Source: Mycoplana dimorpha (GTDB lineage Bacteria; Pseudomonadota; Alphaproteobacteria; Rhizobiales; Rhizobiaceae). Taken from it: a DNA stretch of 64,000 nucleotides. A model generated the notes under the pieces. That model saw nothing but the letters and a program-made list of their open reading frames with translations. It was not told where the DNA came from and did not search any database. The stretch covers positions 471,195 to 535,194 of the forward strand of contig NZ_PZZZ01000004.1 of assembly GCF_003046475.1 (NCBI RefSeq), given 5' to 3'. Of the stretch, positions 33,509 through 42,407 are shown in pieces; the first letter of the stretch is position 1; every line of letters begins with the position of its first letter. A program made the translations under genes and the position numbers.

Positions 33509-34336
33509 TCAGGCCGCCTGCCGGACCCGGGCCATGCGGATCTGCGTCAGGGTGTCGAGGTTCTGGTTCACCCGGCAATAGAACTCCTCGTCGATGAAGG
33601 GCCGCAGGATGAAATCGTTGCCGCCGGCCTTGAGGAAACGCGCCGACAGCAACCGGTCGGTGGAGGAGGATACGCCGATGATCCGCAACTGGTGCGAGCC
33701 GATCGAGCCGCGGATTCGGCGCGTCAGTTCGAACCCGTCGATGTCGGGCATGTGATAGTCGGTGACCATCAGGCCGATGTCCGGGTTATCTTTCAGGATT
33801 TTCAGGGCAGCAGCCCCGTTGTCGGCGGCGCTGACGCGGAAATTGTAGCGCTTCAGGCGGGTCGACAGCAGGGCGCGCGCCGTCGCACTGTCGTCGACGA
33901 TCAGGACGTGATGGCGATGATTGGTCAGGAACCTGCATACCGACTCGGCCAGCATGTCGACCGCGAAGACATTGTCCTTGATGATGTAGTCGACGATCTC
34001 CTTGGAGAGCAACTGGTCGCGCGTCTGCTCATGGAAGCTGCCGGTGAAGACGATGGTCGGAATGCTGAGGTCGATCAGGTAGTTCAGTGCCTCGCCCTGT
34101 TCGGCGCCCGGAAGGTCGATGTTGGAGATGGCGAGCGTCACCGGTTCGGTCGACCGCTCGTAGGCCTCCTCCAGGTCGTGAAAATTCCGGCAGACCTCCA
34201 CTTCGAGACCGAACAGCTCCTTCAGCCGCGCGCCGATCATCGAGGTGAACAGGTTGGAGTCTTCAACGAGCAGGATCCGGTGGCCTGACAGCGACGCGCC
34301 GGCATACTGCATGCCGGAGATACCGATGAATGACAT
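33509..34336 (-). CDS. Tandem receiver protein with a pseudo-receiver first domain
   Basis: A 275-residue protein made of two receiver domains and no output domain. Domain 1 matches receiver 1 of the neighbouring GGDEF protein (IPTIVFTGSFHEQTRDQLLSKEIVDYIIKDN), but the phospho-acceptor Asp is replaced by Asn (AISNIDLPG). Domain 2 is canonical (VTDYHMPDIDG, GVSSSTDRLLSARFLKAGGNDFI). It may act as a phosphate sink, adaptor or partner of the GGDEF protein, which is 132 nt downstream on the same strand. Confidence 0.85.
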   Translation of the reverse strand: MSFIGISGMQYAGASLSGHRILLVEDSNLFTSMIGARLKELFGLEVEVCRNFHDLEEAYERSTEPVTLAISNIDLPGAEQGEALNYLIDLSIPTIVFTGSFHEQTRDQLLSKEIVDYIIKDNVFAVDMLAESVCRFLTNHRHHVLIVDDSATARALLSTRLKRYNFRVSAADNGAAALKILKDNPDIGLMVTDYHMPDIDGFELTRRIRGSIGSHQLRIIGVSSSTDRLLSARFLKAGGNDFILRPFIDEEFYCRVNQNLDTLTQIRMARVRQAA

Positions 34337-34609
34337 TTCGAGCCTTTCCAGGTGAGCTTATTCGCATGCTACCCGTCCCGGCATGCGGCATCGGCGGAAA
34401 GGCGGCACCGGACCTGCGCATGGTCCTGACCGAGGCGATCATACACCCCCCGGTTTATACGAGGGACGGTAAGCGGCGAGCGTTTGCGAAAGCGTTAAGA
34501 CACCGGGCGGCGGATGCCTGATGCGGCGGCATGCGCCCGGGAGCGCACGAAACCGCGCGGCGGCGCCGGATGAGGCACCCGGCGTCGCTTGGCAACAAGC
34601 TGGAGCGTT

Positions 34610-34873
34610 TTACTTGATGATGGCCGATCCGCCGGTGATCTCGACCTTCTCGTTGCCGCTGAGGCCGACACGGTCGCCGTTCGGAAGCGTGACGAAGCAG
34701 CCCGAGCGGCAAACGGTCTCGGTCTGGCCGGCCGCGAGGGCGAGTTCGCTGCGGTTGCCGTTCTCGACGATCGACAGCACGACCGCTTCGCTATCCCGGT
34801 TGGTGATCGATGCCGCCACGGCAGGCGCGGCGGTGGCGCCCGTCAGAAGCAGTATTGCAAGCATTCGCATCAT
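34610..34873 (-). CDS. Small secreted protein, unknown
   Basis: An 87-residue protein with a signal peptide (MMRMLAILLLTGATAAPAVA-AS, cleavage near 21). The mature part is about 66 residues, mostly beta (AVVLSIVENGNRSELALAAGQTETVC), with two cysteines (CRSGC). Probably periplasmic; family not recognised. It lies between the receiver protein and the MscS channel on the same strand. Confidence 0.65.
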   Translation of the reverse strand: MMRMLAILLLTGATAAPAVAASITNRDSEAVVLSIVENGNRSELALAAGQTETVCRSGCFVTLPNGDRVGLSGNEKVEITGGSAIIK

Positions 34874-34996
34874 GTCTGCCCGGCGCCGAGGCGCCGCCCC
34901 TGTTTCAAACCCCGCGAGAGCCTAGCCCCGCTTCGATGGCTTTGCATGTCTTTTATGCCGCCGTCACTGAACATGGCATGAATGCGGCAATCCTCG

Positions 34997-37498
34997 TCAG
35001 CCCGTCTCGTCACCACCCTCCTCGACCGGCTTCGGACTTGGCTTGCGAACCGGCTCCGCCGTGCGCCCCGCCTGCGCCTTGGCATTCTCGATCATGGCGC
35101 TCACCAGCTGCGCGCTCTCGGGATCCATCGTGATCGGTATGGTCGGCGCGCCGGGTCCGGCCAGCGGGATCTCTTCCTGCCGCAGCCGCTCCAGGATTGC
35201 GGTGCGCAGTTCCGTCTTCACGGAGCCCGCGCTCAGGACATCGGCGACGAAGGCCCGCAGCTCGAATTCGAGTGTCGAAGAGGAGAAGTTGACGAACACC
35301 ACGTTGGGCTCCGGATTGCGGAGCACCGGCGCGGCCGCCGCGACCTCGAGCAGCAGTTCGGTGACCCGGCGCGGATCATTGCCGGAAAAGACGGTGACCG
35401 GGATCTCGATACGCCCGAGCTTGTTACGGTGGGTCCAGTTGCCGACCTGGCCGTTGATGAGGACGGAGTTCGGCACGATGATCGTCTGGCGCTGGAACGT
35501 CTCGATCTCGGTGGCGCGCACCGAAATCCGCTTGACGAAGCCTTCCGTCGTTCCTGCGACCACCCAGTCGCCGACCTTGAACGGGCGCTCGGCCAGCAGG
35601 ATGAGGCCGGACACGAAGTTCGACACGATGTTCTGGAGGCCGAAACCGATACCGAGCGAGAGGGCACCGGCGACGAGCGCGAGGCTGGAAAGGTTGATCC
35701 CGGCCGCCGATATGCCGATCAGCCCCGCGAGCGCCACGCCGGCATAGCCGATCGCGGTCCTGACCGAATTGCGGACGCCGGGATCGACGTGACTGCGCAC
35801 CATGACCGTGCCGTCGAGCCACCGCTGGAACCAGCGCGTCACCAAGAGGCCGAGCGCGAACAGCACGAGGCCCGCGAGGATGCCGACGATCGAGATCGAG
35901 ATGCTGCCGAGCCGGATCTCGGTAAAGAGCTGCAATGCCCAGCTCTCGATATCGCCCGGCTGGAACCCCCACTGCAGCAGGATGCCCGGCACGCCCAGGA
36001 GCAGCACCAGCAGGTAGATGCCGAGGCTGGCCGCCAGCCCCGCCTGGTCCAGCGCCACCTCGTTGAGCTGGTAGCGCTCCGCCAGCCTCTGTCCGAGATA
36101 GGTCCGGGCCAGCGCCCCCTGCACACCGATCGCCCGGCCGGAGAGAATGCCGATATACATCGTCACCAGGATCGCGCCGGTGACGACGATCTGCGTCGCC
36201 ACGAAGCGCGCAAGACCGACATAGCCGATCACCGCCAGCGCGATCAGCCCGAACCCTGTGAGCATCAGAACCGTCGACAGCGCCCGCGGCCACGGCCGCC
36301 CTTCGCTCGCCGGATCCTCGCCGGGCCTCAGCATCGGCCGGATGAACGCGATCCACAGGAGGATGACGCCAATCACGATCGAGGCGATCAGGCTCTTGGC
36401 CACCGTCAGCACGACGGGAGAGCCGAGCGCGACGTTGACGGCGCCGAGGAAGTAGTCGACCGCATTGGCGGAGGCCATCGCAAAGATCGACCACTCCAGC
36501 CTCCTGGCGCCGCTGTTGGAGACGTTCACAAGCCGCCACTCGGGGCGCTTGGGTGCGAGGACGGCACGGGTCAGCGCCGAGACGAAGTAGAGTCCGACGC
36601 AGACGACAAAGAGCTGCGAGACCATCGGGGCGATGTCCGGCCGCAGCACGTTGAAGCTGTAGAGCAGCGAATAGCAGGCGAAGGCGAAGGCGCCGACTGC
36701 CAGCGTCGGAATGGTGATCGACCAGAACGCGATCATCAGCCGGGTGATGTAGTGCGGCTTCTCGATCCTCCTGTTGCGCTCGATCAGCGGCCCGGCCACC
36801 CGACGGCCGCCGGAGTAGAGCAGCAAACCAATCAGCAGGGAGAGCGAGACGGCGGCCATCAGCGATTCCCGCTTGAACGCCCAGACGAAACGGAACCATC
36901 CGCCAACGGTCCGCTGCAGGTCGGTTCCCTGTTCAGCCCCTGCGGTGAGCGCGTCCTCGAATACCCCGGTACTCACCGCCGTGCGCTTCAGAAGCGTTTC
37001 GGAAAACAGATTGCGGCGCATCTCGGTGATCTGGTTGGCCATTTGCGTCGCCTCGATCGAAAGCGACTCGGCACTTCCGGTGACGGCGTTGATGGCGGCC
37101 CGTTCCTCGGCAAGCTTCGCGCGTTCCTCCTTGATCGGCTCGGCTTCAGGCGGCTGGCCTTCAGCCGGCACCGGCCCCAATTGATCGAGCCTCCCCTTGA
37201 TATAGTTGAAGCGCTCGCGGGTGGAGACCGAGGCCTCCAGCGCGGTGCGGGCGAGCTGCTCGACCTTGGGCTTGAGCTCGGCGAGCTTGCTGTCGTTGTC
37301 GCGGGCGTCGTCGACCTGCTTGCGCAGGTCCGCCAGTTGCCTGCGAGCCTTTTCAAGGCTGTCGTTCGCTTCGGAAATCGTATTCGCGGGCGCTGCAGGC
37401 AGCGCCGGAGGCGCCGGTTCCTCGGCGAAGGCCAGCGGCGGCAGCAGCAGGGGCAGGATTGCCAGGAGGAGAAAAAGAAGGCGTTTCGATGTCGTCAC
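34997..37498 (-). CDS. Large MscS-type mechanosensitive channel with DUF3772-like periplasmic domain
   Basis: An 833-residue protein starting at GTG 37498 (signal peptide to about LAFA-EE). A periplasmic coiled-coil region (residues 35-200) is followed by about ten membrane segments. The MscS pore helix and beta domain follow (LSSLALVAGALSLGIGFGLQNIVSNFVSGLILLAERPFKVGDWV), then NGQVGNWTHRNKLGRIEIPVTV. The C-terminal tail is charged. The length fits the large DUF3772-containing MscS relatives of Proteobacteria. It probably releases solutes on osmotic down-shock. A long opposite-strand frame here is a shadow. Confidence 0.88.
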   Translation of the reverse strand: MTTSKRLLFLLLAILPLLLPPLAFAEEPAPPALPAAPANTISEANDSLEKARRQLADLRKQVDDARDNDSKLAELKPKVEQLARTALEASVSTRERFNYIKGRLDQLGPVPAEGQPPEAEPIKEERAKLAEERAAINAVTGSAESLSIEATQMANQITEMRRNLFSETLLKRTAVSTGVFEDALTAGAEQGTDLQRTVGGWFRFVWAFKRESLMAAVSLSLLIGLLLYSGGRRVAGPLIERNRRIEKPHYITRLMIAFWSITIPTLAVGAFAFACYSLLYSFNVLRPDIAPMVSQLFVVCVGLYFVSALTRAVLAPKRPEWRLVNVSNSGARRLEWSIFAMASANAVDYFLGAVNVALGSPVVLTVAKSLIASIVIGVILLWIAFIRPMLRPGEDPASEGRPWPRALSTVLMLTGFGLIALAVIGYVGLARFVATQIVVTGAILVTMYIGILSGRAIGVQGALARTYLGQRLAERYQLNEVALDQAGLAASLGIYLLVLLLGVPGILLQWGFQPGDIESWALQLFTEIRLGSISISIVGILAGLVLFALGLLVTRWFQRWLDGTVMVRSHVDPGVRNSVRTAIGYAGVALAGLIGISAAGINLSSLALVAGALSLGIGFGLQNIVSNFVSGLILLAERPFKVGDWVVAGTTEGFVKRISVRATEIETFQRQTIIVPNSVLINGQVGNWTHRNKLGRIEIPVTVFSGNDPRRVTELLLEVAAAAPVLRNPEPNVVFVNFSSSTLEFELRAFVADVLSAGSVKTELRTAILERLRQEEIPLAGPGAPTIPITMDPESAQLVSAMIENAKAQAGRTAEPVRKPSPKPVEEGGDETG

Positions 37499-37649
37499 GG
37501 CAACCCTTGATCGATTCGGCGCCCGTCCAGGCGGACGGGCGAAAGCCAGATTCGGCGATTCGCTGCCATCGCGGGGCAGCGTTCGGGACTCGCGGCGCAA
37601 AATATTGCGCCACACAGGCGAAGTGAAGGCAAGCCGGCCGCAACTTTTC

Positions 37650-38210
37650 CTAGAAGCCGGAACCCGGCAGGGCAAGATAGTCGAGTTCCGCCGGCGTGGA
37701 CCGGCGCCCGAGCACGGCGTTGCGATGCGGAAAGCGGCCGAAGTCGCGGATGACCGCGTGATGGCGGTGGGCATAGTCCAGGTAGTTCATGTCGCCGAGA
37801 GCCTTGAAGAGGCCGACGGAGCGCTCCTGGTCGGCGATGTCCTCGGAGTGCTCGAACGGCAGGTAGAAGAAGTGGCGGCGGGCGAAGGCGACCTTGGCGT
37901 CCGCGCCCGCTTCCAGCGCCAGCCGCGCCTCCCGCAGCGCAATCCAGTCGGTCGCAAAGGCCAGCGGCGTGTTGCGATACATGTTCCGTGGGAACTGGTC
38001 GAGGACGATGACCGCCGCCAGCCGCGCATCCGGCGTTTCGCGCCACGCGTCCGGAACGCAGCGGGCCAGGGCGAGGTGGGTCGCTGCGAAGCGGTTGCGG
38101 ATATGGGCGTCGAGCTGCGGCGGCGGCGAGAACCAATGCTCCGGTTCGAGCAGTTCGCACCAGAACTCGACGACCTCCATCGGCTCCGCCACGTCACTAT
38201 CCGCACGCAT
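37650..38210 (-). CDS. DUF924 family protein
   Basis: A 186-residue protein of DUF924 (VVEFWCELLEPEHWFSPPPQLDAHIRNRF, ARLAAVIVLDQFPRNMYRNTPLAFATD, FARRHFFYLPFEHSEDIADQERSV, HRHHAVIRDFGRFPHRNAVLGR). Conserved in many bacteria; function unknown, predicted soluble and helical. It precedes the channel gene on the same strand. Confidence 0.9.
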   Translation of the reverse strand: MRADSDVAEPMEVVEFWCELLEPEHWFSPPPQLDAHIRNRFAATHLALARCVPDAWRETPDARLAAVIVLDQFPRNMYRNTPLAFATDWIALREARLALEAGADAKVAFARRHFFYLPFEHSEDIADQERSVGLFKALGDMNYLDYAHRHHAVIRDFGRFPHRNAVLGRRSTPAELDYLALPGSGF

Positions 38211-38418
38211 ATCGATCTCCGTTTCCTGCCGGGTCCGACCCGGCGCAAGTCAATTGACAATACGACAGAATGACGGGCCGCGGCAGCAATTCTGAAGGCG
38301 GCCGACTGCGAATGCACGCATTAGTTCGGGGGGTTCGCTGCAGACCGTGCCGGACGCCGCTCTTGCCAGCGCCAGCCAACGTTCCTATCAAGATCCAGGC
38401 ACGAGGAGACGCGGACCG

Positions 38419-38847
38419 ATGAACGAAGCAAGGGTGAAGACCAGGCCGACCGGCGCGACGGCCACACTCGGCCGCACCGGCTTTCCGCATGTCACCTCCG
38501 CGACCGGCGGGACGCTCGACATCGTCACCGGCGCCTCGCAGCCGGGCTTCAATCCCCTCGACCTGCTATACGCCTCGCTCGCGGCCTGCCTGACCATCAG
38601 CGCGCGGATGGCTGCGAGCCGCATGGGGGTGCTTGCGAACATCGAGGAAATCGCCGCCGTCGTCACCGGGCAGAAGGCAGCGGACGGCCTAGCGCGCGTC
38701 GAGCGGTTCGACATCGCCTTCACCATTCGCAGCGATCTGGACGCGCCGACCCGCGAGGCGATCGCGCGCGCGGCCGAGGATGAGATCTGCACCGTCAGCA
38801 ACACGATCCGCGGCAACCCGCACTTCGTAACGACGGTCTCGGGCTGA
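38419..38847 (+). CDS. OsmC-family protein
   Basis: A 142-residue OsmC/Ohr-like protein (NPLDLLYASLAACLTISARMAASRMG; C-terminal DEICTVSNTIRG). It has one Cys in AACLT and one in EICTVS, the usual peroxidatic pair positions for this superfamily. It probably reduces organic hydroperoxides or is a general OsmC-like stress protein. GAGGAGA lies upstream of the ATG. It is convergent with, and ends immediately next to, the following gene. Confidence 0.88.
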   Translation: MNEARVKTRPTGATATLGRTGFPHVTSATGGTLDIVTGASQPGFNPLDLLYASLAACLTISARMAASRMGVLANIEEIAAVVTGQKAADGLARVERFDIAFTIRSDLDAPTREAIARAAEDEICTVSNTIRGNPHFVTTVSG

Positions 38848-39375
38848 TCAGCCCTTTTCGGCGAATGGCTCGAGTTCCGGGTCGAACTCGACCTCCACGA
38901 CATTGTTGAAGACGGCCGTCGCCAGCATGATTCCAGCGAAGGCGACGAGGTCAACCAGGGTCTTCTCGTCGTAGCGTTGCTTCAGTTCAGACCAGATGTC
39001 CGACGGCACCGCCGCTGAGTCGGTGGCGATCGCCCGTCCGAACCGGTCGAGCAACGCCTCTTCCGCCGAAAGTTCCAGCGCGTCCGGATCGTGGCCGGCG
39101 TTCACCAGCGCCCGACGGAAGAAGGTGACGGCGATCCTTGACTGCGCGACCTTGGAGATGGCGTGCGAGAATATCCAGATGGCGCGGTCATCGATCGCCG
39201 GATCCAGCTCCGCGCGCAGCGTGAACCATTCGGCATAGATGCGATGGGCCTGCGGCGAGTGAAGCAGGGTGCGCTTCATGTTGGTCATGCGGCCCCGGAG
39301 CGCCAGTTCGCGGTCGTGCTCGGCCCGGACGGCATCGCTGGCCGTGGCGTAGTCGATCTGGGAGATGTGGCTCAT
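38848..39375 (-). CDS. Carboxymuconolactone-decarboxylase/AhpD-like family protein
   Basis: A 175-residue helical protein (LHSPQAHRIYAEWFTLRAELDPAIDDRAIWIFSHAISKVAQSRIAVTFFRRAL, LVDLVAFAGIMLATAVFNNVVEVEFDPELE). The pattern fits the AhpD-like fold but without the CxxC pair, so it is not an obvious alkylhydroperoxidase. It is 5 nt downstream of metI and so likely in the metNIQ operon. Role unknown. Confidence 0.75.
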   Translation of the reverse strand: MSHISQIDYATASDAVRAEHDRELALRGRMTNMKRTLLHSPQAHRIYAEWFTLRAELDPAIDDRAIWIFSHAISKVAQSRIAVTFFRRALVNAGHDPDALELSAEEALLDRFGRAIATDSAAVPSDIWSELKQRYDEKTLVDLVAFAGIMLATAVFNNVVEVEFDPELEPFAEKG

Positions 39376-39380
39376 TCGGC

Positions 39381-40037
39381 TCACGCCTTGTGATCGAGGC
39401 GCGCGACCAGCCGGTCGCCGGCCCATTGGATTGCGCAGACGACCAGGATCAGCACCGCCACCACCGCAATCATCACGGCCGTTTCGAACCGCTGGTAGCC
39501 ATAACGGATGGCAAGGTCGCCCAGGCCGCCGGCGCCGATGGCGCCGGCCATCGCCGATGCGCCGATCAGCGTGATCAGCGTCACGGTGAAGCCCGCCACC
39601 AGGCTCGGCAGCGCTTCGGGCACCAGCACTTCGCGCACGATGGTCCAGCGGTTGCCGCCCATCGCCCGCACCGCCTCGACGAGGCCGCGGTCGACCTCGC
39701 GCAGCGACACCTCCGCCATGCGCGCATAGTATGGGGTTGCGGCGATCGACAGCGGCACGATGGCCGCCCACATGCCGATCGACGTGCCGACGATGAAGCG
39801 CGTGACCGGGATCAGCGCCACCAGCAGGATGATGAACGGCACCGAGCGGAAGCCGTTGACGATCGCGGCCAGTATACGGTTGATCCAGAGATTTTCGGCG
39901 ATGCCGCCCCGCCCGGTCGCGACAAGCGCCAGCCCCAGCGGCAGCCCGGCCAGAAGCGATATGGCGCCGGAGGCGGCCGTCATGATCACCGTTTCCCAGA
40001 AGGATCGGACGAACAGGTCAAACATGACGGGGGTCAT
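39381..40037 (-). CDS. metI: D-methionine-type ABC transporter permease MetI
   Basis: A 218-residue permease with five membrane segments and the EAA loop ALREVDRGLVEAVRAMGGNRW...VREVLVPEALPSLVAG. The ATG ending at 40037 has GGAGGT 8 nt upstream and overlaps metN by 20 nt. It forms the membrane pore of the methionine importer with MetN and MetQ. Confidence 0.92.
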   Translation of the reverse strand: MTPVMFDLFVRSFWETVIMTAASGAISLLAGLPLGLALVATGRGGIAENLWINRILAAIVNGFRSVPFIILLVALIPVTRFIVGTSIGMWAAIVPLSIAATPYYARMAEVSLREVDRGLVEAVRAMGGNRWTIVREVLVPEALPSLVAGFTVTLITLIGASAMAGAIGAGGLGDLAIRYGYQRFETAVMIAVVAVLILVVCAIQWAGDRLVARLDHKA

Positions 40038-41097
40038 GGCCGAGTACCTCCACCTTGGCGCCGTGGCGCTGCAGATATGCGATTGCCCGCGCCAGCGCGT
40101 CGGCTGCCGGGGGAATTCCAATGAAGAACCGGGCGACGGACTGCTGCTGGATGTGGTCGACGCCGCCATGGACCAGCCGGAACCCGTCCGGAAGCTCGGC
40201 CGAAAGGCCGGCCAGCAGATTGCCGGCATCCGGTCCGGAGAGATCGACACCGAGGATGGCCTCGCCGCTCGGCTCGCCCACCAGCCGGGCCGCGACGTGC
40301 GGCGGCAGGTTCGGCCGGATCCCGGAAAGCATGTTGCGGGTGGTCTCGGTGTGCGGATTGGCGAAGACCGACCAGACCGGCCCCTCCTCGACGATCCGGC
40401 CGGCATCGATGACGGCGACCCGATCGGCGATGGTGCGGATCACCTCCATCTCGTGCGTGATCAGCAGGATGGTCACGCCGAGCCGTTTGTTGATGTCCTT
40501 CAAGAGTTCGAGGATCGAAGCGGTCGTCTCCGGGTCGAGCGCCGAGGTCGCCTCGTCGGAAAGCAGCAGCGCCGGGCTGGCGGCCAGCGCCCGCGCGATG
40601 CCGACCCGCTGCTTCTGCCCGCCGGACAGCGCCGACGGATAGCTCCTTGCCTTGCCGGACAGCCCGACAAGGTCGATGAGTTCGGCCGCACGCGCGAGCC
40701 GCTTTTCCTTCGTCCAGCCGGCGATCTTCAGCGGCAAGGCAATGTTTTCCTCCACCGTCTTGCGTGACAGGAGGTTGAAGTGCTGGAAGATCATGCCGAT
40801 GCGACGGCGGACGGGCTGCAGTTCCTCCTCGCTCAGCTTGGTGATCTCGCGCCCTTCGATCTGGATCGAGCCGCTGTCGGGGCGCTCGAGGCCATTCAGG
40901 CAGCGGATCAGCGTCGATTTTCCGGCGCCGCTGCGGCCGATAAGCCCGAGGATCTCGCCCTTGCGGACGGTCAGCGAAACGCCGTCGATCGCCGGCGTCT
41001 GACCGAAATGGCGGCGCACACCGGACAACCGGACGACAGGCTCGCGTCCGCTCTCGGCGTCCGCCGGATGGCCGGCCGGAGTTTGCTGCAGGGTCAT
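40018..41097 (-). CDS. metN: Methionine ABC transporter ATP-binding protein MetN
   Basis: A 359-residue ATPase with Walker A GRSGAGKST, signature LSGGQKQRVGIARAL, Walker B LLLSDEATSALD, and the C-terminal NIL domain (residues 265-350) that senses methionine. The ATG ending at 41097 has AAAGGA upstream. It lies between metQ and metI in a metQ-metN-metI order. Confidence 0.93.
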   Translation of the reverse strand: MTLQQTPAGHPADAESGREPVVRLSGVRRHFGQTPAIDGVSLTVRKGEILGLIGRSGAGKSTLIRCLNGLERPDSGSIQIEGREITKLSEEELQPVRRRIGMIFQHFNLLSRKTVEENIALPLKIAGWTKEKRLARAAELIDLVGLSGKARSYPSALSGGQKQRVGIARALAASPALLLSDEATSALDPETTASILELLKDINKRLGVTILLITHEMEVIRTIADRVAVIDAGRIVEEGPVWSVFANPHTETTRNMLSGIRPNLPPHVAARLVGEPSGEAILGVDLSGPDAGNLLAGLSAELPDGFRLVHGGVDHIQQQSVARFFIGIPPAADALARAIAYLQRHGAKVEVLGHDPRHV

Positions 41098-41189
41098 GGA
41101 TGTTCCTTTCCGCCATCTGGCAATGGCGCGGCGGCTCGCAAACCCTTCGGGCTGCGAGCCGCCTGATATCCGTCCGATGCGGGGGCAGG

Positions 41190-42038
41190 TCAATAGGCGA
41201 CGGTGCCGGTGCCCTTGTAGACGCGGTCGAACTCGGCCTTCACCGTATCGTTCTGGTAGGAGGAGACCAGCGTCTTCACCCAGGCCTCATTGAGGTCGGC
41301 CTCGCGGACCGCGATGAAATTGCGGTACGGGTTGTCGGCGATCTTCTCCTGGGCAATGCGGTTTTCCACCGTCAGCCCGGCCTTCAGCGCCCAGTCGGTG
41401 TTGACGACCGCCGCATCGAGATCGTCGACCGAGCGGCCGACGATGCCGGCGTCCAGTTCCTTGATGTCGACCTTCTTCGGGTTCTCCGCGATATCGGCGA
41501 TGGTGGCCAGAATGCCGGCCCCTTCGCGGAGCTTGATGACGCCTTCATCCTGCAGCACAAGCAACGCCCGGCCTTCGTTGGACGGGTCGTTGGGAACGCC
41601 GATCACCGCCCCCTCGGGGAGGTCGGCGACCGCCGTGTGCTTTTTCGAATAGATGCCGATCGGCCAGACGGCGGTGTAGCCGGCGATTGCGATCTTGTAG
41701 CCGTGCGCCTGGATCTGGTTTTCCAGGTAGGGGCCGTGCTGGAATGCGTTCGCATCGATTTCGCCGCGCTCGAGCGCCTCGTTGGGCTGGGTGTAGTCGT
41801 TGAAGGTGACGACCTCGACCGTCAGGCCCTTCTTGGCGGCCTCGGCGGCGACGACGCGCCAGATGTCCTCGTCCTCGCCGCTCATGATGCCGACCTTGAC
41901 CGTCGTCTTGTCTTCGGCGCTCGCCGGAGCCGGCATGGTCGCCACGAAGGTTGCGACGGTTGCCGCCAGCATCGCGGCAAGCCCTGTCCGGCGGGTGAAG
42001 GATCCACGGTCGAGAAGGTTGAGAAGGGTCTTGGTCAT
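41190..42038 (-). CDS. metQ: Methionine-binding protein MetQ
   Basis: A 282-residue NlpA/MetQ-family periplasmic binding protein. The Sec signal ends near PASA-ED (residue 42); there is no lipobox Cys. Signatures are VKVGIMSGEDEDIWRVV, TFNDYTQPNEALERGEIDANAFQHGPYL and VGVPNDPSNEGRALLVL. It is the first gene of the methionine importer operon and probably carries the regulated promoter upstream. Confidence 0.9.
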   Translation of the reverse strand: MTKTLLNLLDRGSFTRRTGLAAMLAATVATFVATMPAPASAEDKTTVKVGIMSGEDEDIWRVVAAEAAKKGLTVEVVTFNDYTQPNEALERGEIDANAFQHGPYLENQIQAHGYKIAIAGYTAVWPIGIYSKKHTAVADLPEGAVIGVPNDPSNEGRALLVLQDEGVIKLREGAGILATIADIAENPKKVDIKELDAGIVGRSVDDLDAAVVNTDWALKAGLTVENRIAQEKIADNPYRNFIAVREADLNEAWVKTLVSSYQNDTVKAEFDRVYKGTGTVAY

Positions 42039-42407
42039 GCGTTACCTGCTTTCATCATGTGCGGGTCTTGGGAGGACCGACGGTTTTGCCGAAGGGAAGA
42101 TCTCAAATGATCAGCACTGCGGCAAAGAATGGTCATTTGTTGGGCAAGCCGCGTTTGAAAAATCCGTGCCGGGAAGTCAACCTGCGTGGAATTTTCCACC
42201 AAGTCTATAGATTTTTTGCTGGTCGTGGCGGCGGCAAGCCAGACGCCGGGGCAGTGAAGGCACGATGGAAAAGCACGCTCTGCCGCAAACGTGATCGGCC
42301 TGCGCGCCGCCGCGGGGGCCCGACGACCGCTCCAGTCTTGCCCTTCGGGCCTGCCGGTTCCAGTGTGAACGGCGAGCGTCCTCGCGCTGTGACGGAAGGA
42401 GGCAAGT
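42039..42407. other. Divergent promoter region between metQ and the ABC exporter-like gene
   Basis: No gene visible. It is AT-richer between 42090 and 42230 (AAATGATCAGCACTG, TTGAAAAATCCGTG, CTATAGATTTTTTGC), as expected for promoters. An inverted repeat lies at 42186-42199. Confidence 0.5.
42186..42199. promoter_or_regulatory. Inverted repeat GTGGAA-tt-TTCCAC upstream of metQ
   Basis: A perfect 6-bp inverted repeat with a 2-nt centre, about 150 nt from the metQ start. It is a candidate operator for the methionine importer or for the divergent gene; the regulator is unknown. Confidence 0.4.

Noticed and set aside
34982-37510. 842-codon plus-strand frame opposite the MscS gene
   Set aside because: Composition (Arg, Asp, His) and lack of domains show a shadow; the minus strand is a clear MscS channel.
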